Of a stretch of 64,000 nt of DNA, positions 54,484-63,645 are shown in pieces. The translations under genes and the position numbers were made by a program. The notes under the pieces are model-generated. The model was given only the letters and a program-made list of their open reading frames with translations. It did no database searches and had not been told where the DNA came from. How positions within the stretch are numbered: the first letter of the stretch is position 1; each line of letters opens with the position of its first letter. Origin of the DNA: Variovorax paradoxus (GTDB lineage Bacteria > Pseudomonadota > Gammaproteobacteria > Burkholderiales > Burkholderiaceae_C); NCBI RefSeq assembly GCF_018614875.1, contig NZ_JAGGNW010000010.1:248001-312000 (forward strand), given 5' to 3'.

Positions 54484-55445
54484 AGCGCGATCCAGTCGGG
54501 AGGCATGGGGCTCTGCAGCACGGCATCGCGCTGCGGAATGGAGGGCTGGGCGCCGGGCTGCTGGATGCACAGCGCGGCCGCGCGGATGCCCAGGCGCACG
54601 GCTTCGTCGAATGTTTGGCCTTCGCCCAATGCAACCGCCAGCGCGCCCAGGAAGGTGTCGCCGGCCGCGGTGGTGTCGACCGCGCGCACCTTCGGCGCGG
54701 GATGGTGGCGGGCGCCATCGGCATCGATGGCCACGGCGCCACGCGCGCCCAGCGTGACGACCACGCGCGCAATGCCCCTGGCGCGCAGGGCCTGGCCGGC
54801 CAGCGCGGCTTCCTGCGGGCTGTCGGCCACCTGGCCGCACAGCGCCTCGGCCTCGATCTCGTTGACGACCAGCGTGTCGATGCGCGGCCACAGCGGCTGG
54901 GCGATCGGCTGCACCGGCGACGGGTTGAGCAGCACCTTGCAGCCTGCCTCGTGCGCCACCGAAATGGCGCGCGCGACCTGGTCCATCGGCGTCTCGAACT
55001 GCGTTACCAGGAAGGCCGCGCCCTGCAGCTGCTGCCGCAGCGCCGCCTCGTCGATCTCGACCTGCGCGTTGGCACCGGGAATCATCACGATGCGGTTCTG
55101 GCCGCTGTCTTCCACCAGGATCAGCGCCGTGCCCGTGGGCTCGGTGCTGCTGGTGCGCAGCGCGGCGGTGCCGACGCCGTCGCGAGTGAGCGCTTCGCGC
55201 AGCGCCTGGCCGTGCGCGTCGGCGCCCACGCAGCCGATCATGGCCACGCGGCCGCCTTCGCGCGCGCAGCTCACGGCCTGGTTGGCGCCCTTGCCGCCGG
55301 GAATGTGGTCAATCGAATGGCCCAGCAGGGTTTCACCCGCGGCCGGCGCATGCGGCACGCGCAGCACGATGTCCATGTTCAGGCTGCCGAGCACCACGAT
55401 GCGCGGCGGCGGGGCGGCGCTGGAAGAAGAAGGCGTCGAACTCAC
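54480..55445 (-). CDS. rbsK: Ribokinase
   Basis: 321 residues of the PfkB family. The N-terminal sugar site reads GSLNMDIVLRVPHAPAAGET and IPGGKGANQAV; the C-terminal ATP/anion-hole motif is DTTAAGDTFLGALA (about 256-269) with the catalytic Asp. It phosphorylates ribose at O5. The start is GTG 55445, overlapping the rbsR stop. Confidence 0.95.
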   Translation of the reverse strand: MSSTPSSSSAAPPPRIVVLGSLNMDIVLRVPHAPAAGETLLGHSIDHIPGGKGANQAVSCAREGGRVAMIGCVGADAHGQALREALTRDGVGTAALRTSSTEPTGTALILVEDSGQNRIVMIPGANAQVEIDEAALRQQLQGAAFLVTQFETPMDQVARAISVAHEAGCKVLLNPSPVQPIAQPLWPRIDTLVVNEIEAEALCGQVADSPQEAALAGQALRARGIARVVVTLGARGAVAIDADGARHHPAPKVRAVDTTAAGDTFLGALAVALGEGQTFDEAVRLGIRAAALCIQQPGAQPSIPQRDAVLQSPMPPDWIAL

Positions 55446-56539
55446 GGGGCGCGGGACTTTCGGGTTTGCGTGGATGCCGATTCGGGCGAAGACGCGGACG
55501 AAGAAGACGGTGCGGCGGCTTCGCGGAAGCTCGCATGGCGCGCGGTCGAGGCGCGCACGCGCAGCTCGGGCTGCAGCACCACCTTGCGCGCATCGCGCCG
55601 CTTGCCGCCCACGCGCTCCAGCAGCATGTCGACCGCCAGTGCCCCGATGCGCTCCTTGGGCTGCGCCACGGTGGTGAGCGGCGGGCTGGTGTAGGCGGAG
55701 AGCTCGATGTCGTCGAAGCCGACGATCGAGAGCTCGTCCGGCACGTGCACGCCGCTCTCATGCGCGGCGCGCAGGGCGCCGATGGCCATCAGGTCGTTGC
55801 AGACGAACACGGCCGAGGGCGCATGCTCTGTGCGCAGGATGGCGTGCATCGCCTCGTAGCCGCCCTGGCTCGTGAAGCCGCCGCGCCACAGCAGCGCGTC
55901 GGCATTCGGCGTGGCGCCGGCCTCGGCCAGCGCCATGCGCCAGCCCTCGATGCGCTGCTCGCTCGGCATCACGCCCACCGGCCCGCCGATGCAGGCGATG
56001 CGCTTGTGGCCGAGCGACAGCAGGTGCCGCACCGCGAGCAGGCCGCCCTGCATGTGCGCGGTTTCCACCAGGTCGCAGGCCGGGTCGGCAATCTCGCGGT
56101 CGACCAGCACTGTGGGAATGCGCAGGCCGTGCAGTTGCGTGACGAGCGAGTCGTCGTCGCCGGCGCCGGTCGACACCACGATCAGTCCGTCGATGCGGCG
56201 CTCGGCCAGCACCTGCAGGTAGACGCTCTGGCGCCTCGGCTCGTCGTCGGTGTTGCACAGCACCAGCGTGTAGCCGGCGCCGAAGCAGCGGTCTTCCACG
56301 ATGCGCACGATCTCGGCGAAGTACGGGTTCGAGCTGTTCGGAATCAGCATGCCGAGCGTCGACGTGGTGTTGCTCTTGAGGCTGCGCGCCATGGCGTTGG
56401 GCACGTAGCCCAGTTCGCGGATGGCCTCTTCCACGCGCTCGCGCCCCTTGGCGCTCACATGGCGCGTGTCGTTGACCACGTGCGAGACGGTGGTGACCGA
56501 AACCCCTGCGCGCAGCGCGACGTCCTTGATGGTGGCCAT
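55442..56539 (-). CDS. rbsR: LacI-family transcriptional regulator of ribose genes
   Basis: 365 residues. The helix-turn-helix is at the N-terminus (TIKDVALRAGVSVTTVSHVVN), followed by a periplasmic-binding-like effector domain (about 60-335) and a Ser-rich tail (about 338-358). It lies inside the operon, between rbsC and rbsK, and so should control itself. The 20-bp palindrome at 60236-60255, before rbsB, is its likely operator; ribose is the expected inducer. Confidence 0.92.
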   Translation of the reverse strand: MATIKDVALRAGVSVTTVSHVVNDTRHVSAKGRERVEEAIRELGYVPNAMARSLKSNTTSTLGMLIPNSSNPYFAEIVRIVEDRCFGAGYTLVLCNTDDEPRRQSVYLQVLAERRIDGLIVVSTGAGDDDSLVTQLHGLRIPTVLVDREIADPACDLVETAHMQGGLLAVRHLLSLGHKRIACIGGPVGVMPSEQRIEGWRMALAEAGATPNADALLWRGGFTSQGGYEAMHAILRTEHAPSAVFVCNDLMAIGALRAAHESGVHVPDELSIVGFDDIELSAYTSPPLTTVAQPKERIGALAVDMLLERVGGKRRDARKVVLQPELRVRASTARHASFREAAAPSSSSASSPESASTQTRKSRAP

Positions 56540-56567
56540 GGTTGCTTGCTTCCCCTTTTTTGCAGCG

Positions 56568-57551
56568 TCAGGCCAAGCGGCGGTCCGCGCGGCGCTGGCG
56601 CAAGGTGTCGATGATCACCGCAACCACGATGACCGCGCCGGTGATGATGCGTTTGCTCGGCTCGCTGGCGCCCACCTGTGCGAGCCCGGCCTCGAGCACC
56701 GCGATGATCAGCACGCCGAAGAAGGTGTTGACCACCGAGCCGCGCCCGCCCATGAGGCTGGTGCCGCCAATGACCACGGCCGCGATCACCTGCAGCTCGA
56801 TGCCGACGCCGGCATTGGGGTCGGCCGCTTCGAGCCGCGCCGACTGCATCAGTCCCGCCAGCCCGGCCAGGAGGCCGGTGGCGGCAAACACGATGATGCG
56901 GATCGGCCGCGGATCGATGCCCGCGAGCCGCATGGCTTCTTCGTTGGTGCCGATGCCCACCACATGACGGCCGAAGACCGTGCGCGTGAGGATCAGCTGG
57001 CCCGCGGCCACCAGCAGTACCGCCACCACGAAGGCGGCGGAGATGCCGCCGACCCACGGCGCGGCCAGGCCCGAGATGGCGTCGCCCACATACTGCGTGC
57101 GCGAATCGGTCACCAGATAGGCGCCGCCGCGCACCGCCTCCAGCATGCCCAGCGAGACGATGAAGCTCGGCAGCCGCCATGCGACCGACACCGCGCCTGT
57201 CACGCTGCCGCACACCAGTCCGGTGGCAAGGCCCAGTGCGGCGGCCACCGGCACCGAAAGCTTCCACTGCAGGATGGCGGCGGCCGTCACCGCCGCGCTG
57301 AGCGCAAGCACCGAACCCACCGAAAGATCGATGCCCGCGATGATCAGCACGAAGGTCATGCCGACCGCCATCACCGCCAGCGCGGGAATTTCGTTGGCAA
57401 TGGAGATGAAGGTCTCGCGCGTCAGGAAGTATTCGCTCAGCGCACCGAACAGCGCGACCATGCCCACGAGCACGACAGTCAGGCCGAGGTAGGTGCCCAG
57501 CTGGCCCTTCAGCGCGGAGGGCGGGGCGGATGTAGCAGCGGCTGCGGTCAT
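56568..57551 (-). CDS. rbsC: Ribose ABC transporter permease
   Basis: 327 residues, about eight to ten membrane helices. AVMAVGMTFVLIIAGIDLSVGS is the conserved BPD_transp_2 opening, and the coupling-loop region GIGTNEEAMRLAGIDPRPIR faces RbsA. The start at 57551 overlaps the rbsA stop (ATGA). It forms the inner-membrane channel of the high-affinity ribose importer. Confidence 0.95.
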   Translation of the reverse strand: MTAAAATSAPPSALKGQLGTYLGLTVVLVGMVALFGALSEYFLTRETFISIANEIPALAVMAVGMTFVLIIAGIDLSVGSVLALSAAVTAAAILQWKLSVPVAAALGLATGLVCGSVTGAVSVAWRLPSFIVSLGMLEAVRGGAYLVTDSRTQYVGDAISGLAAPWVGGISAAFVVAVLLVAAGQLILTRTVFGRHVVGIGTNEEAMRLAGIDPRPIRIIVFAATGLLAGLAGLMQSARLEAADPNAGVGIELQVIAAVVIGGTSLMGGRGSVVNTFFGVLIIAVLEAGLAQVGASEPSKRIITGAVIVVAVIIDTLRQRRADRRLA

Positions 57552-59167
57552 GGTGTGTCGGCGGTGGCCGGTTGGCCCGGATTCGAATCGGAAATGGCGG
57601 ACCCCGCCGTCGGGGCCGTCGGGATGGCGGCGCGTCCTGCCGCGTCGCTGAATGCGGCGGCCAGCAGCGATTGCTCGCTCCACTGGCCGCGCTCGAACAC
57701 CGCGACCAGCCGGCCGGCGCTCATCACGCCGATGCGGTCGCACATGGCCATCAGCTCGCGCAGGTCGCTCGACACCATCAGCAGTGCACGGCCGGCGCCG
57801 GTCATGCGGTCGAGCTCGGCGTACAGGTCGGCGCGCGCACCCACGTCGACGCCGCGCGTGGGCTCGTCGAGCAGCAGCACCCTGCATTCGCGGTGCAGCC
57901 AGCGCGCGAACACCACCTTCTGCTGGTTGCCGCCGCTCAATGTGGCAACGGGCTGCTCGATGCTGCGCGAGCGGATGCGAAGCAGTTCCACCAGCCGCCC
58001 GGCAATGCCGCGCTCCTTGGCGCGCTGCAGCCAGCCGGCCTGCGAAATGGCGCCCAGGTCGCTCAGCGTGGCGTTGACGCGGATCGACTGCGTGAGCAGC
58101 AGCCCCTGCGACTTGCGGTCTTCGGTCACCAGGCCGATGCCCGCGCGGATCGCCTGCATCGGCGAGCGCCAGCCCTTGCGGGCGCGCTGCACCGGCTGCG
58201 TGCTCGAGATGCCGTCGTAGAGAAGAATTTCACCGCGGTCGGCACGGTCGGCGCCGAACAGCAGCCGCACGAGTTCGGTCCGGCCGGAGCCGACCAGGCC
58301 CGCCAGTCCCATGACTTCGCCCGCGTGCAGGTCGATGTCCACGTCGCGTACGGCCTGCGCCCGGCCGATGCCGCGCGCACTCAGCAGCACCGGCCCGGCC
58401 ACGCGGCGGTCGCGCCCTTCGTGCTCGTGCACCGCGCGGCCCACCATGCGCTGCACCAGCTCGGATTCGCGCACGCCGGCCATGGCGCGCACGTCCACCA
58501 GCCGGCCGTCGCGCAGCACCGCCACGCGGTCGGCAATGCGCTGCAGCTCCTCGAGGCGGTGCGACACATAGACGATGGCCACGCCGCGCGCCTTCAGCCG
58601 TTCGATCTGCTCGAACAGGTGCGAGGTCTCGCGCGGCGTGAGCATGGCGGTGGGCTCGTCGAGCACCAGCACGCGCGTGTCGTCCTGCAGGTTGCGCGCA
58701 ATCTCGACCATCTGCTGCTGGCCGATGCCCAGCCGCGCCACGGGCGTGGCCGGGTCGATGTCCTGCATGCCGATCTTCGCGAGCTGGCGCGCGGCCAGCT
58801 CGTGCAGCTTGCCGCGGCGGATCCAGCCGGTCTGGTTGGGCAGCCGGTCGAGCAGCAGGTTCTCGGCCACCGACAGCGTGTTGACGAGGCCCAGCTCCTG
58901 CATGACCATGCGCACGCCCAGGCGCTCGGCGTCGCGGCGAGAGGCGGGCTGGAACGGCGCGCCGTCGAGCAGCATCCGGCCGCGCGTGGGCTGCACCAGG
59001 CCGCAGACGATCTTTGACAGCGTGCTCTTGCCGGCCCCGTTCTCGCCCGTGAGCGCGAGCACTTCGCCGGCGTTCAGCACCAGAGACACGTCGTCGAGCA
59101 CCGGCGCCGCATAGTCCTTGCCGAGCGTGCTCAGCGAGAGCACGGGGACGGCAAGACCGGTATTCAT
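57548..59167 (-). CDS. rbsA: Ribose ABC transporter ATP-binding protein
   Basis: 539 residues with two fused ABC domains, as in RbsA. Domain 1 has Walker A GENGAGKST (about residues 42-50) and a QQQMVEIARNL signature with Walker B VLVLDEPTAML. Domain 2 has the degenerate Walker A GLVGSGRTELV and signature LSGGNQQKV, with Walker B VLLLDEPTRGVD. Only one site is thus fully canonical, the usual state in this family. ATG 59167 is taken; an in-frame TTG at 59185 would add six residues. Confidence 0.95.
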   Translation of the reverse strand: MNTGLAVPVLSLSTLGKDYAAPVLDDVSLVLNAGEVLALTGENGAGKSTLSKIVCGLVQPTRGRMLLDGAPFQPASRRDAERLGVRMVMQELGLVNTLSVAENLLLDRLPNQTGWIRRGKLHELAARQLAKIGMQDIDPATPVARLGIGQQQMVEIARNLQDDTRVLVLDEPTAMLTPRETSHLFEQIERLKARGVAIVYVSHRLEELQRIADRVAVLRDGRLVDVRAMAGVRESELVQRMVGRAVHEHEGRDRRVAGPVLLSARGIGRAQAVRDVDIDLHAGEVMGLAGLVGSGRTELVRLLFGADRADRGEILLYDGISSTQPVQRARKGWRSPMQAIRAGIGLVTEDRKSQGLLLTQSIRVNATLSDLGAISQAGWLQRAKERGIAGRLVELLRIRSRSIEQPVATLSGGNQQKVVFARWLHRECRVLLLDEPTRGVDVGARADLYAELDRMTGAGRALLMVSSDLRELMAMCDRIGVMSAGRLVAVFERGQWSEQSLLAAAFSDAAGRAAIPTAPTAGSAISDSNPGQPATADTP

Positions 59168-59209
59168 GGCGGCGGGTGCGTTCAACGTCGGCTCTTTTTT
59201 CTTCTGGGC

Positions 59210-60166
59210 TTACTTCGACGACGACTTGGTGACCAGCACCACGTCGGTCTTCACTTCGGCGGGCATGGCCGACTGCGGCTTCTTGTCGGCCAGCGCCTTG
59301 AGCGCGGTCTCGATGCCGAACACCGCCTGCTTGGCCGCGAACTGGTCGGCGGTGGCAAGCACGCGTCCGTCGTTCAGCATCGGCTTGATGGCGCCGATGT
59401 TGTCGTAGCCCACCACCAGCACCTTGCCGGTCTTGCCTGCGGCCTTGACGGCGGCGACCGCGCCGAGCGCCATGCTGTCGTTGCCCGCGAGCAGCGCCTT
59501 CAGGTCGGGGTGCTCGCGCATCATGCCGGCGGCCACCGTGTTGCCCTTGTCGATTTCCCACTGGCCGGACTGCACGCCCACCACAGTGGCGCCGGCGGCC
59601 TTCATGGCGTCCTGGTAGCCGAGGGTGCGCTGCTGCGCATTGAAGGTGGTCGAAACGCCTTCGATGATGCCGACCTTGTCGCCGGCCTTCAGGCTCTTGG
59701 CCAACTCGTCGCCCACCAGCTTGGCGCCGGCACGGTTGTCGGGGCCGACGAAGGGCACCTGAATGCCCTTTTCCTTCAGCGCGGCGGCGTCGAGCTGGTT
59801 GTCGATGTTGACCACCAGGATGCCCTTGTCGATGGCCGCCTTGATCACCGGCACCAGCGCCTTCGAATCGGCCGGCGCGATGACCAGCGCGTTGATCTTC
59901 TGCGCCATCATCTGCTCGACCATCTTGATCTGGGCGGAGGTGTCGGTCTCGTCCTTGATGCCGTTGGCCACCAGCGTGTATTGCGCGGCATGCGCCTTCT
60001 GGTGCGCCTTGGCGCCGTCTTCCATGGTGCGGAAGAATTCGTTGGCCAGCGACTTCATGACCAGCGCGACCTTGGGCTTGTCCTGCGCGAGCGCGGGCGA
60101 GGCGGCAAAGGCGCCCAGCAGCGCCAGGGCGGCTGCGCTTTGCAGCGTACGGCGGGTGAACTTCAT
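59210..60166 (-). CDS. rbsB: Ribose ABC transporter substrate-binding protein
   Basis: 318 residues. A signal peptide of about 27 residues ends SPALAQ; the mature part is a Peripla_BP_4-type sugar-binding protein (VALVMKSLANEFFRTMEDGA, PADSKALVPVIKAAIDKG, LAGNDSMALGAVAAVKAAG). With the rbsA, rbsC, rbsK and rbsD genes behind it, ribose is the most likely ligand. It is the first gene of the operon and follows a palindromic operator. Confidence 0.93.
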   Translation of the reverse strand: MKFTRRTLQSAAALALLGAFAASPALAQDKPKVALVMKSLANEFFRTMEDGAKAHQKAHAAQYTLVANGIKDETDTSAQIKMVEQMMAQKINALVIAPADSKALVPVIKAAIDKGILVVNIDNQLDAAALKEKGIQVPFVGPDNRAGAKLVGDELAKSLKAGDKVGIIEGVSTTFNAQQRTLGYQDAMKAAGATVVGVQSGQWEIDKGNTVAAGMMREHPDLKALLAGNDSMALGAVAAVKAAGKTGKVLVVGYDNIGAIKPMLNDGRVLATADQFAAKQAVFGIETALKALADKKPQSAMPAEVKTDVVLVTKSSSK

Positions 60167-60221
60167 GGGTGGTGTCTCCTGAGGTGGTTGAGCGGTGCGC
60201 CGGTCTCTGGCCGGGGCACCG

Positions 60222-60250
60222 ATATTAACCAACGAAAACGTTTGCGCAAA
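60222..60250 (-). promoter_or_regulatory. Probable promoter of rbsBACRKD
   Basis: On the minus strand TTTGCG (60250-60245), a 17-bp spacer and TAATAT (60227-60222). The -35 is weak and lies inside the operator. Confidence 0.45.
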
Positions 60251-60255
60251 CGTTT
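60236..60255. promoter_or_regulatory. LacI-family operator (probable RbsR site)
   Basis: A perfect 20-bp palindrome, AAACGTTTGCGCAAACGTTT, with the central CG steps and AAACG half-sites typical of RbsR/PurR-type operators. It overlaps the predicted -35 of the ribose operon, so bound repressor would exclude RNA polymerase. Confidence 0.88.
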
Positions 60256-60381
60256 GCTAATCCGGTTTAACCCTGATTCGTTTGGCCTCTTCCAGAGGGG
60301 GCCGCAGCAGCACGAAGTGCGCGCAGCCTGGGGGGAAGGCCTGGACACCCTAAAATCCCCGGTTACCCAAGAGGACCCCCC

Positions 60382-61473
60382 ATGAGTTTGCAATGCGGCA
60401 TCGTCGGCCTGCCCAACGTCGGTAAATCCACCCTTTTCAATGCGTTGACCAAGGCCGGCATCGCAGCGGAAAACTATCCGTTCTGCACCATCGAGCCCAA
60501 CGTGGGCGTGGTGGAAGTGCCCGATCCGCGGCTCGCCCAGCTCAGCGAGATCGTCAAGCCCGAGCGCGTGGTGCCAGCCATCGTCGAGTTCGTCGACATC
60601 GCCGGCCTGGTGGCCGGCGCCAGCACCGGCGAAGGCCTGGGCAACAAGTTTCTCGCGCACATCCGCGAAACCGACGCCACCGTGAACGTGGTGCGCTGCT
60701 TCGACGACGAGAACGTGATCCACGTGGCCGGCAAGGTCGACCCGATCTCCGACATCGAGGTGATCCAGACCGAACTCTGCCTGGCCGACCTCGCCACGGT
60801 CGAGAAGGCGCTGCACCGCCACACCAAGGTGGCGCGTTCGGGCGACAAGGACGCGCAGAAGCTGGTCGGCCTGCTCGAGCGCTGCCAGGCCGCGCTGAAC
60901 GAGAACACGCCGGTGCGCGCGCTCGAGTTCACGAAGGAAGAGCAGCCGCTGGTGAAGAGCTTCACGCTGATCACCGCCAAGCCCGCGATGTTCGTCGGCA
61001 ACGTGGCGGAAGACGGCTTCGAGAACAACCCCTACCTCGACCGCCTGCGCGAATACGCCGCGAAGCAGGGCGCGCCCGTGGTGGCCATCTGCGCGAAGAT
61101 CGAAGCCGAACTCGCCGAGATGGACGACGAGGACAAGAAGATGTTCCTCGCCGAAATCGGCCAGGACGAGCCGGGCCTGAATCGCCTGATCCGCGCGGCC
61201 TACAAGCTGCTGGGCCTGCAAACCTACTTCACCGCCGGCGTGAAGGAAGTGCGCGCCTGGACCATCCACATCGGCGACACCGGCCCCCAGGCCGCCGGCG
61301 TGATCCATGGCGACTTCGAAAAGGGCTACATCCGCGCCCAGACCATCGCGTTCGACGACTACATCGCCCTCAAGGGCGAGCAGGGCGCGAAGGACGCGGG
61401 CAAGATGCGTTCGGAAGGCAAGGAATACGTGGTCAAGGACGGCGACGTGATGAATTTCCTGTTCAGCTCCTGA
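60382..61473 (+). CDS. ychF: Redox-regulated ATPase YchF (OLA1 family)
   Basis: 363 residues, full length. G1 is GLPNVGKST (8-16), followed by the family-specific [17 protein letters not shown]3 [10 protein letters not shown], and the atypical G4 that prefers ATP over GTP. A C-terminal TGS domain (about 280-363) ends the protein. It binds ribosomes and influences stress responses. The leader contains TAAAAT at 60351-60356 as a probable -10 box. Confidence 0.96.
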   Translation: MSLQCGIVGLPNVGKSTLFNALTKAGIAAENYPFCTIEPNVGVVEVPDPRLAQLSEIVKPERVVPAIVEFVDIAGLVAGASTGEGLGNKFLAHIRETDATVNVVRCFDDENVIHVAGKVDPISDIEVIQTELCLADLATVEKALHRHTKVARSGDKDAQKLVGLLERCQAALNENTPVRALEFTKEEQPLVKSFTLITAKPAMFVGNVAEDGFENNPYLDRLREYAAKQGAPVVAICAKIEAELAEMDDEDKKMFLAEIGQDEPGLNRLIRAAYKLLGLQTYFTAGVKEVRAWTIHIGDTGPQAAGVIHGDFEKGYIRAQTIAFDDYIALKGEQGAKDAGKMRSEGKEYVVKDGDVMNFLFSS

Positions 61474-61498
61474 GCCGCTCATCGGAGTACGTACCTGG

Positions 61499-62020
61499 AT
61501 GAATCGCCCCAAGATTGTCATCATCGCGGGGCCCAATGGTGCGGGGAAGACGACTTTTGCCCGCGTGTTCCTGCCGCACGAGGCGCAAATTCAACGGTTT
61601 ATCAATGCAGACCTGATTGCCGTGGGGCTGTCGCCTTTCGCGCCGGAGGCCGAGGCTATTAAGGCGGGGCGGCTGATGCTGGACGAAATCGCGGAATGTG
61701 TCCGCCGCCGGGAGAGCTTTGCTTTCGAGACAACCCTGTCGGGACTGGGCTATCTGCGCCACGTCGCCGCATGGCGAAAGTCGGGCTATCACGTGAGTCT
61801 TTTCTTTCTGGCGCTGCCGACGGCAGAATTCGCCATGGCCCGTGTGGCAGAACGTGTCCGGCAGGGCGGCCATCACATTCCTGAAGATGTGATTCGCCGC
61901 CGCTTCGAGGCGGGCCGACGGAATTTCGACGACCGCTATCGCGCGGCCGTGGATGCCTGGGCGCTGTACGACAACGCTGGCGACTCGCCGGCCCTCATCG
62001 AATGGGGAGAAGCAACATGA
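61499..62020 (+). CDS. Zeta toxin-family P-loop kinase
   Basis: 173 residues. The Walker A is IAGPNGAGKTTFARVF (about 9-24). Zeta-type features are RFINADLIAVGLSPFAPE, GRLMLDEI and the ESFAFETTLSG segment with the second acidic site. Characterised zeta toxins phosphorylate UDP-N-acetylglucosamine; related small kinases of this clade have less certain targets. The stop overlaps the start of a 61-residue gene, suggesting a toxin-first pair. Codon use is less GC-biased than its neighbours, hinting at acquisition. Confidence 0.82.
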   Translation: MNRPKIVIIAGPNGAGKTTFARVFLPHEAQIQRFINADLIAVGLSPFAPEAEAIKAGRLMLDEIAECVRRRESFAFETTLSGLGYLRHVAAWRKSGYHVSLFFLALPTAEFAMARVAERVRQGGHHIPEDVIRRRFEAGRRNFDDRYRAAVDAWALYDNAGDSPALIEWGEAT

Positions 62021-62202
62021 CCCGGGACCAACTCAGTCAAGCGAAAGACAAGGACTTGGTCGCATCGCTGGCTGCGATACAGCGCGCCGCCCGTGCGGCA
62101 CGCGAGGCTGCCGTGCGCACGAACACCGCCATCGTCGTGCAGCGCGGCCAGAAGCCGGTTCGCGTCACGGCGGAAGAGCTTCGCAAAGCAGGAGTGAAGT
62201 AA
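62017..62202 (+). CDS. Small protein coupled to the zeta-like kinase, possible antitoxin
   Basis: 61 residues. A helical, Ala/Arg-rich N-terminal half (LVASLAAIQRAARAAREAAV) precedes a short C-terminal segment IVVQRGQKPVRVTAEELRK, reminiscent of Phd-type tails. ATG 62017 overlaps the kinase's stop (ATGA), so the two are translated together. Partners like this follow zeta-family genes in many proteobacteria, as I recall. It has no DNA-binding motif that I can identify. Antitoxin function is inferred from position. Confidence 0.65.
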   Translation: MTRDQLSQAKDKDLVASLAAIQRAARAAREAAVRTNTAIVVQRGQKPVRVTAEELRKAGVK

Positions 62203-62311
62203 ACCTCGGCCACTGGCTCCGCAGCGTGCCGCGAAGACGCGGGACGCTCATCTTTTTGATGGCTGCAGGGGCGCGGTTGTTAGACTGCACCGCTTCTCCA
62301 AAGGCGCCACG

Positions 62312-62986
62312 ATGCTCACCGTCCACCACCTCAACAACTCGCGCTCGCAGCGCGTGCTCTGGCTGCTCGAAGAACTGGCGCTGCCTTACGACATCGTCCA
62401 CTACCAGCGCGACGCGCAGACCATGTTGGCGCCCGCTTCGCTGCGGGCCGTGCATCCGCTGGGCAAGTCGCCCGTGGTGACGACGGACGACGGCTTCACG
62501 CTGGCGGAATCGGGCGCGATCATCGAGACCGTCGTCGAACGCTACGGCCAAGGCCGCCTTGCGCCCGTGTCCGGCACGCCGGAGGCGATGCGCTATCGCT
62601 ACTGGATGCACTTCGCCGAAGGCACGGCCATGTCGCCGCTGCTGCTCAAGCTGGTGTTCGACCGGATCGAGACGAGCAAGATGCCGTTCTTTGCGAAGCC
62701 CATCGCCAAGGCCATCGCGGGCAAGGCCAAGTCGGCCTTCATCAATCCGAACATCGCGAGCCACCTGAATTTCATGGAGGCCGAACTCGGCAAGAGCGAG
62801 TGGTTCGCGGGCGACACGTTCACGGGCGCGGACATCCAGATGAGCTTTGTCGTCGAAGCCTCGCAGGCGCGCGGCGGCCTCGATGCGAAGCGGCCGAAGC
62901 TGATGGCCTATCTGGAACGCATCTACGCGCGTCCAGCCTACCAGCGCGCGCTCGAACGCGGCGGCCCCTACGCCCTGCTGAGCTGA
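62312..62986 (+). CDS. Glutathione S-transferase family protein
   Basis: 224 residues. The N-terminal thioredoxin-like domain begins MLTVHHLNNSRSQRVLWLLEEL, where the Ser/Asn region supplies the glutathione-activating residue. AVHPLGKSPVVTTDDGFTLAESGAII has the cis-Pro and the glutathione-binding Glu-Ser pair. The C-terminal helical domain contains FAGDTFTGADIQMSF. Bacterial GSTs of this type detoxify electrophiles; the substrate is unknown. Confidence 0.9.
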   Translation: MLTVHHLNNSRSQRVLWLLEELALPYDIVHYQRDAQTMLAPASLRAVHPLGKSPVVTTDDGFTLAESGAIIETVVERYGQGRLAPVSGTPEAMRYRYWMHFAEGTAMSPLLLKLVFDRIETSKMPFFAKPIAKAIAGKAKSAFINPNIASHLNFMEAELGKSEWFAGDTFTGADIQMSFVVEASQARGGLDAKRPKLMAYLERIYARPAYQRALERGGPYALLS

Positions 62987-62992
62987 GGTTCG

Positions 62993-63463
62993 TCAGGATG
63001 GAAAGACGTAGAGCAGCGCGACCGTCATGGTGACGTAGCGCAGGAATTTCCCGATCGCCATGTAGCCCAGGCATGGCCAGAACGGCAGCTTGAGCCAGCC
63101 CGCCACCGCGCACAGCGGATCGCCCACCAACGGCAGCCAGCTCAGCAGGCAGGCTTTCGGTCCGAGCCGTTCGAGCCAGCCCAGAACGCGCACATGATGT
63201 TTCGAGTGCGAGTATTTGTCCGCCACCTTGTGCGCCCCATAGCCCATCCACCAGTCGACCGCGCCGCCCAGTGTGTTGCCCACCGTCGCGACCAAGACGG
63301 CCGGCCAGAACATTTCGGGATTGAGCTTGAGCAGGCCGAAAAGAATCGGCTCGGAGCCCACGGGCAGCAGCGTGGCCGAGACGAAGGCCGCGATGAACAG
63401 CGTGGAGAGTCCGTATTGCGGAAGCGCGAGCAGCGCCAGGAGTGCGTCGAACCAGGCTTGCAT
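62993..63463 (-). CDS. YqaA-family membrane protein (SNARE-associated/DedA-like)
   Basis: 156 residues with about four membrane helices. The segments LSTLFIAAFVSATLLPVGSEP and WPAVLVATVGNTLGGAVDWWMG match the YqaA group of the VTT/DedA superfamily, whose members affect membrane lipid and proton homeostasis; some have flippase activity. It converges on the GST gene, and its divergent partner is dusB. Confidence 0.88.
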   Translation of the reverse strand: MQAWFDALLALLALPQYGLSTLFIAAFVSATLLPVGSEPILFGLLKLNPEMFWPAVLVATVGNTLGGAVDWWMGYGAHKVADKYSHSKHHVRVLGWLERLGPKACLLSWLPLVGDPLCAVAGWLKLPFWPCLGYMAIGKFLRYVTMTVALLYVFPS

Positions 63464-63594
63464 AAAGTGAAATGAGTCGTCGCAGTATAGGCAGCGTGCC
63501 CGCTGCGGCAGGTCGGAGAAAACGCCGCGCATGCCGGGTGATTGCGGCGGTACCGCGCGCGCAAATCGTTTCAGCGGTCGGGATCGCGCGTGGC

Positions 63595-63600
63595 TACAAT
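63595..63600 (+). promoter_or_regulatory. Probable -10 box of dusB
   Basis: TACAAT lies 46 bp before the dusB start; the -35 region is poorly conserved. Confidence 0.35.
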
Positions 63601-63645
63601 CGTGCCTCATTTTTCAGCAGCCGAACTCGCGATGCTTTCCACTTC

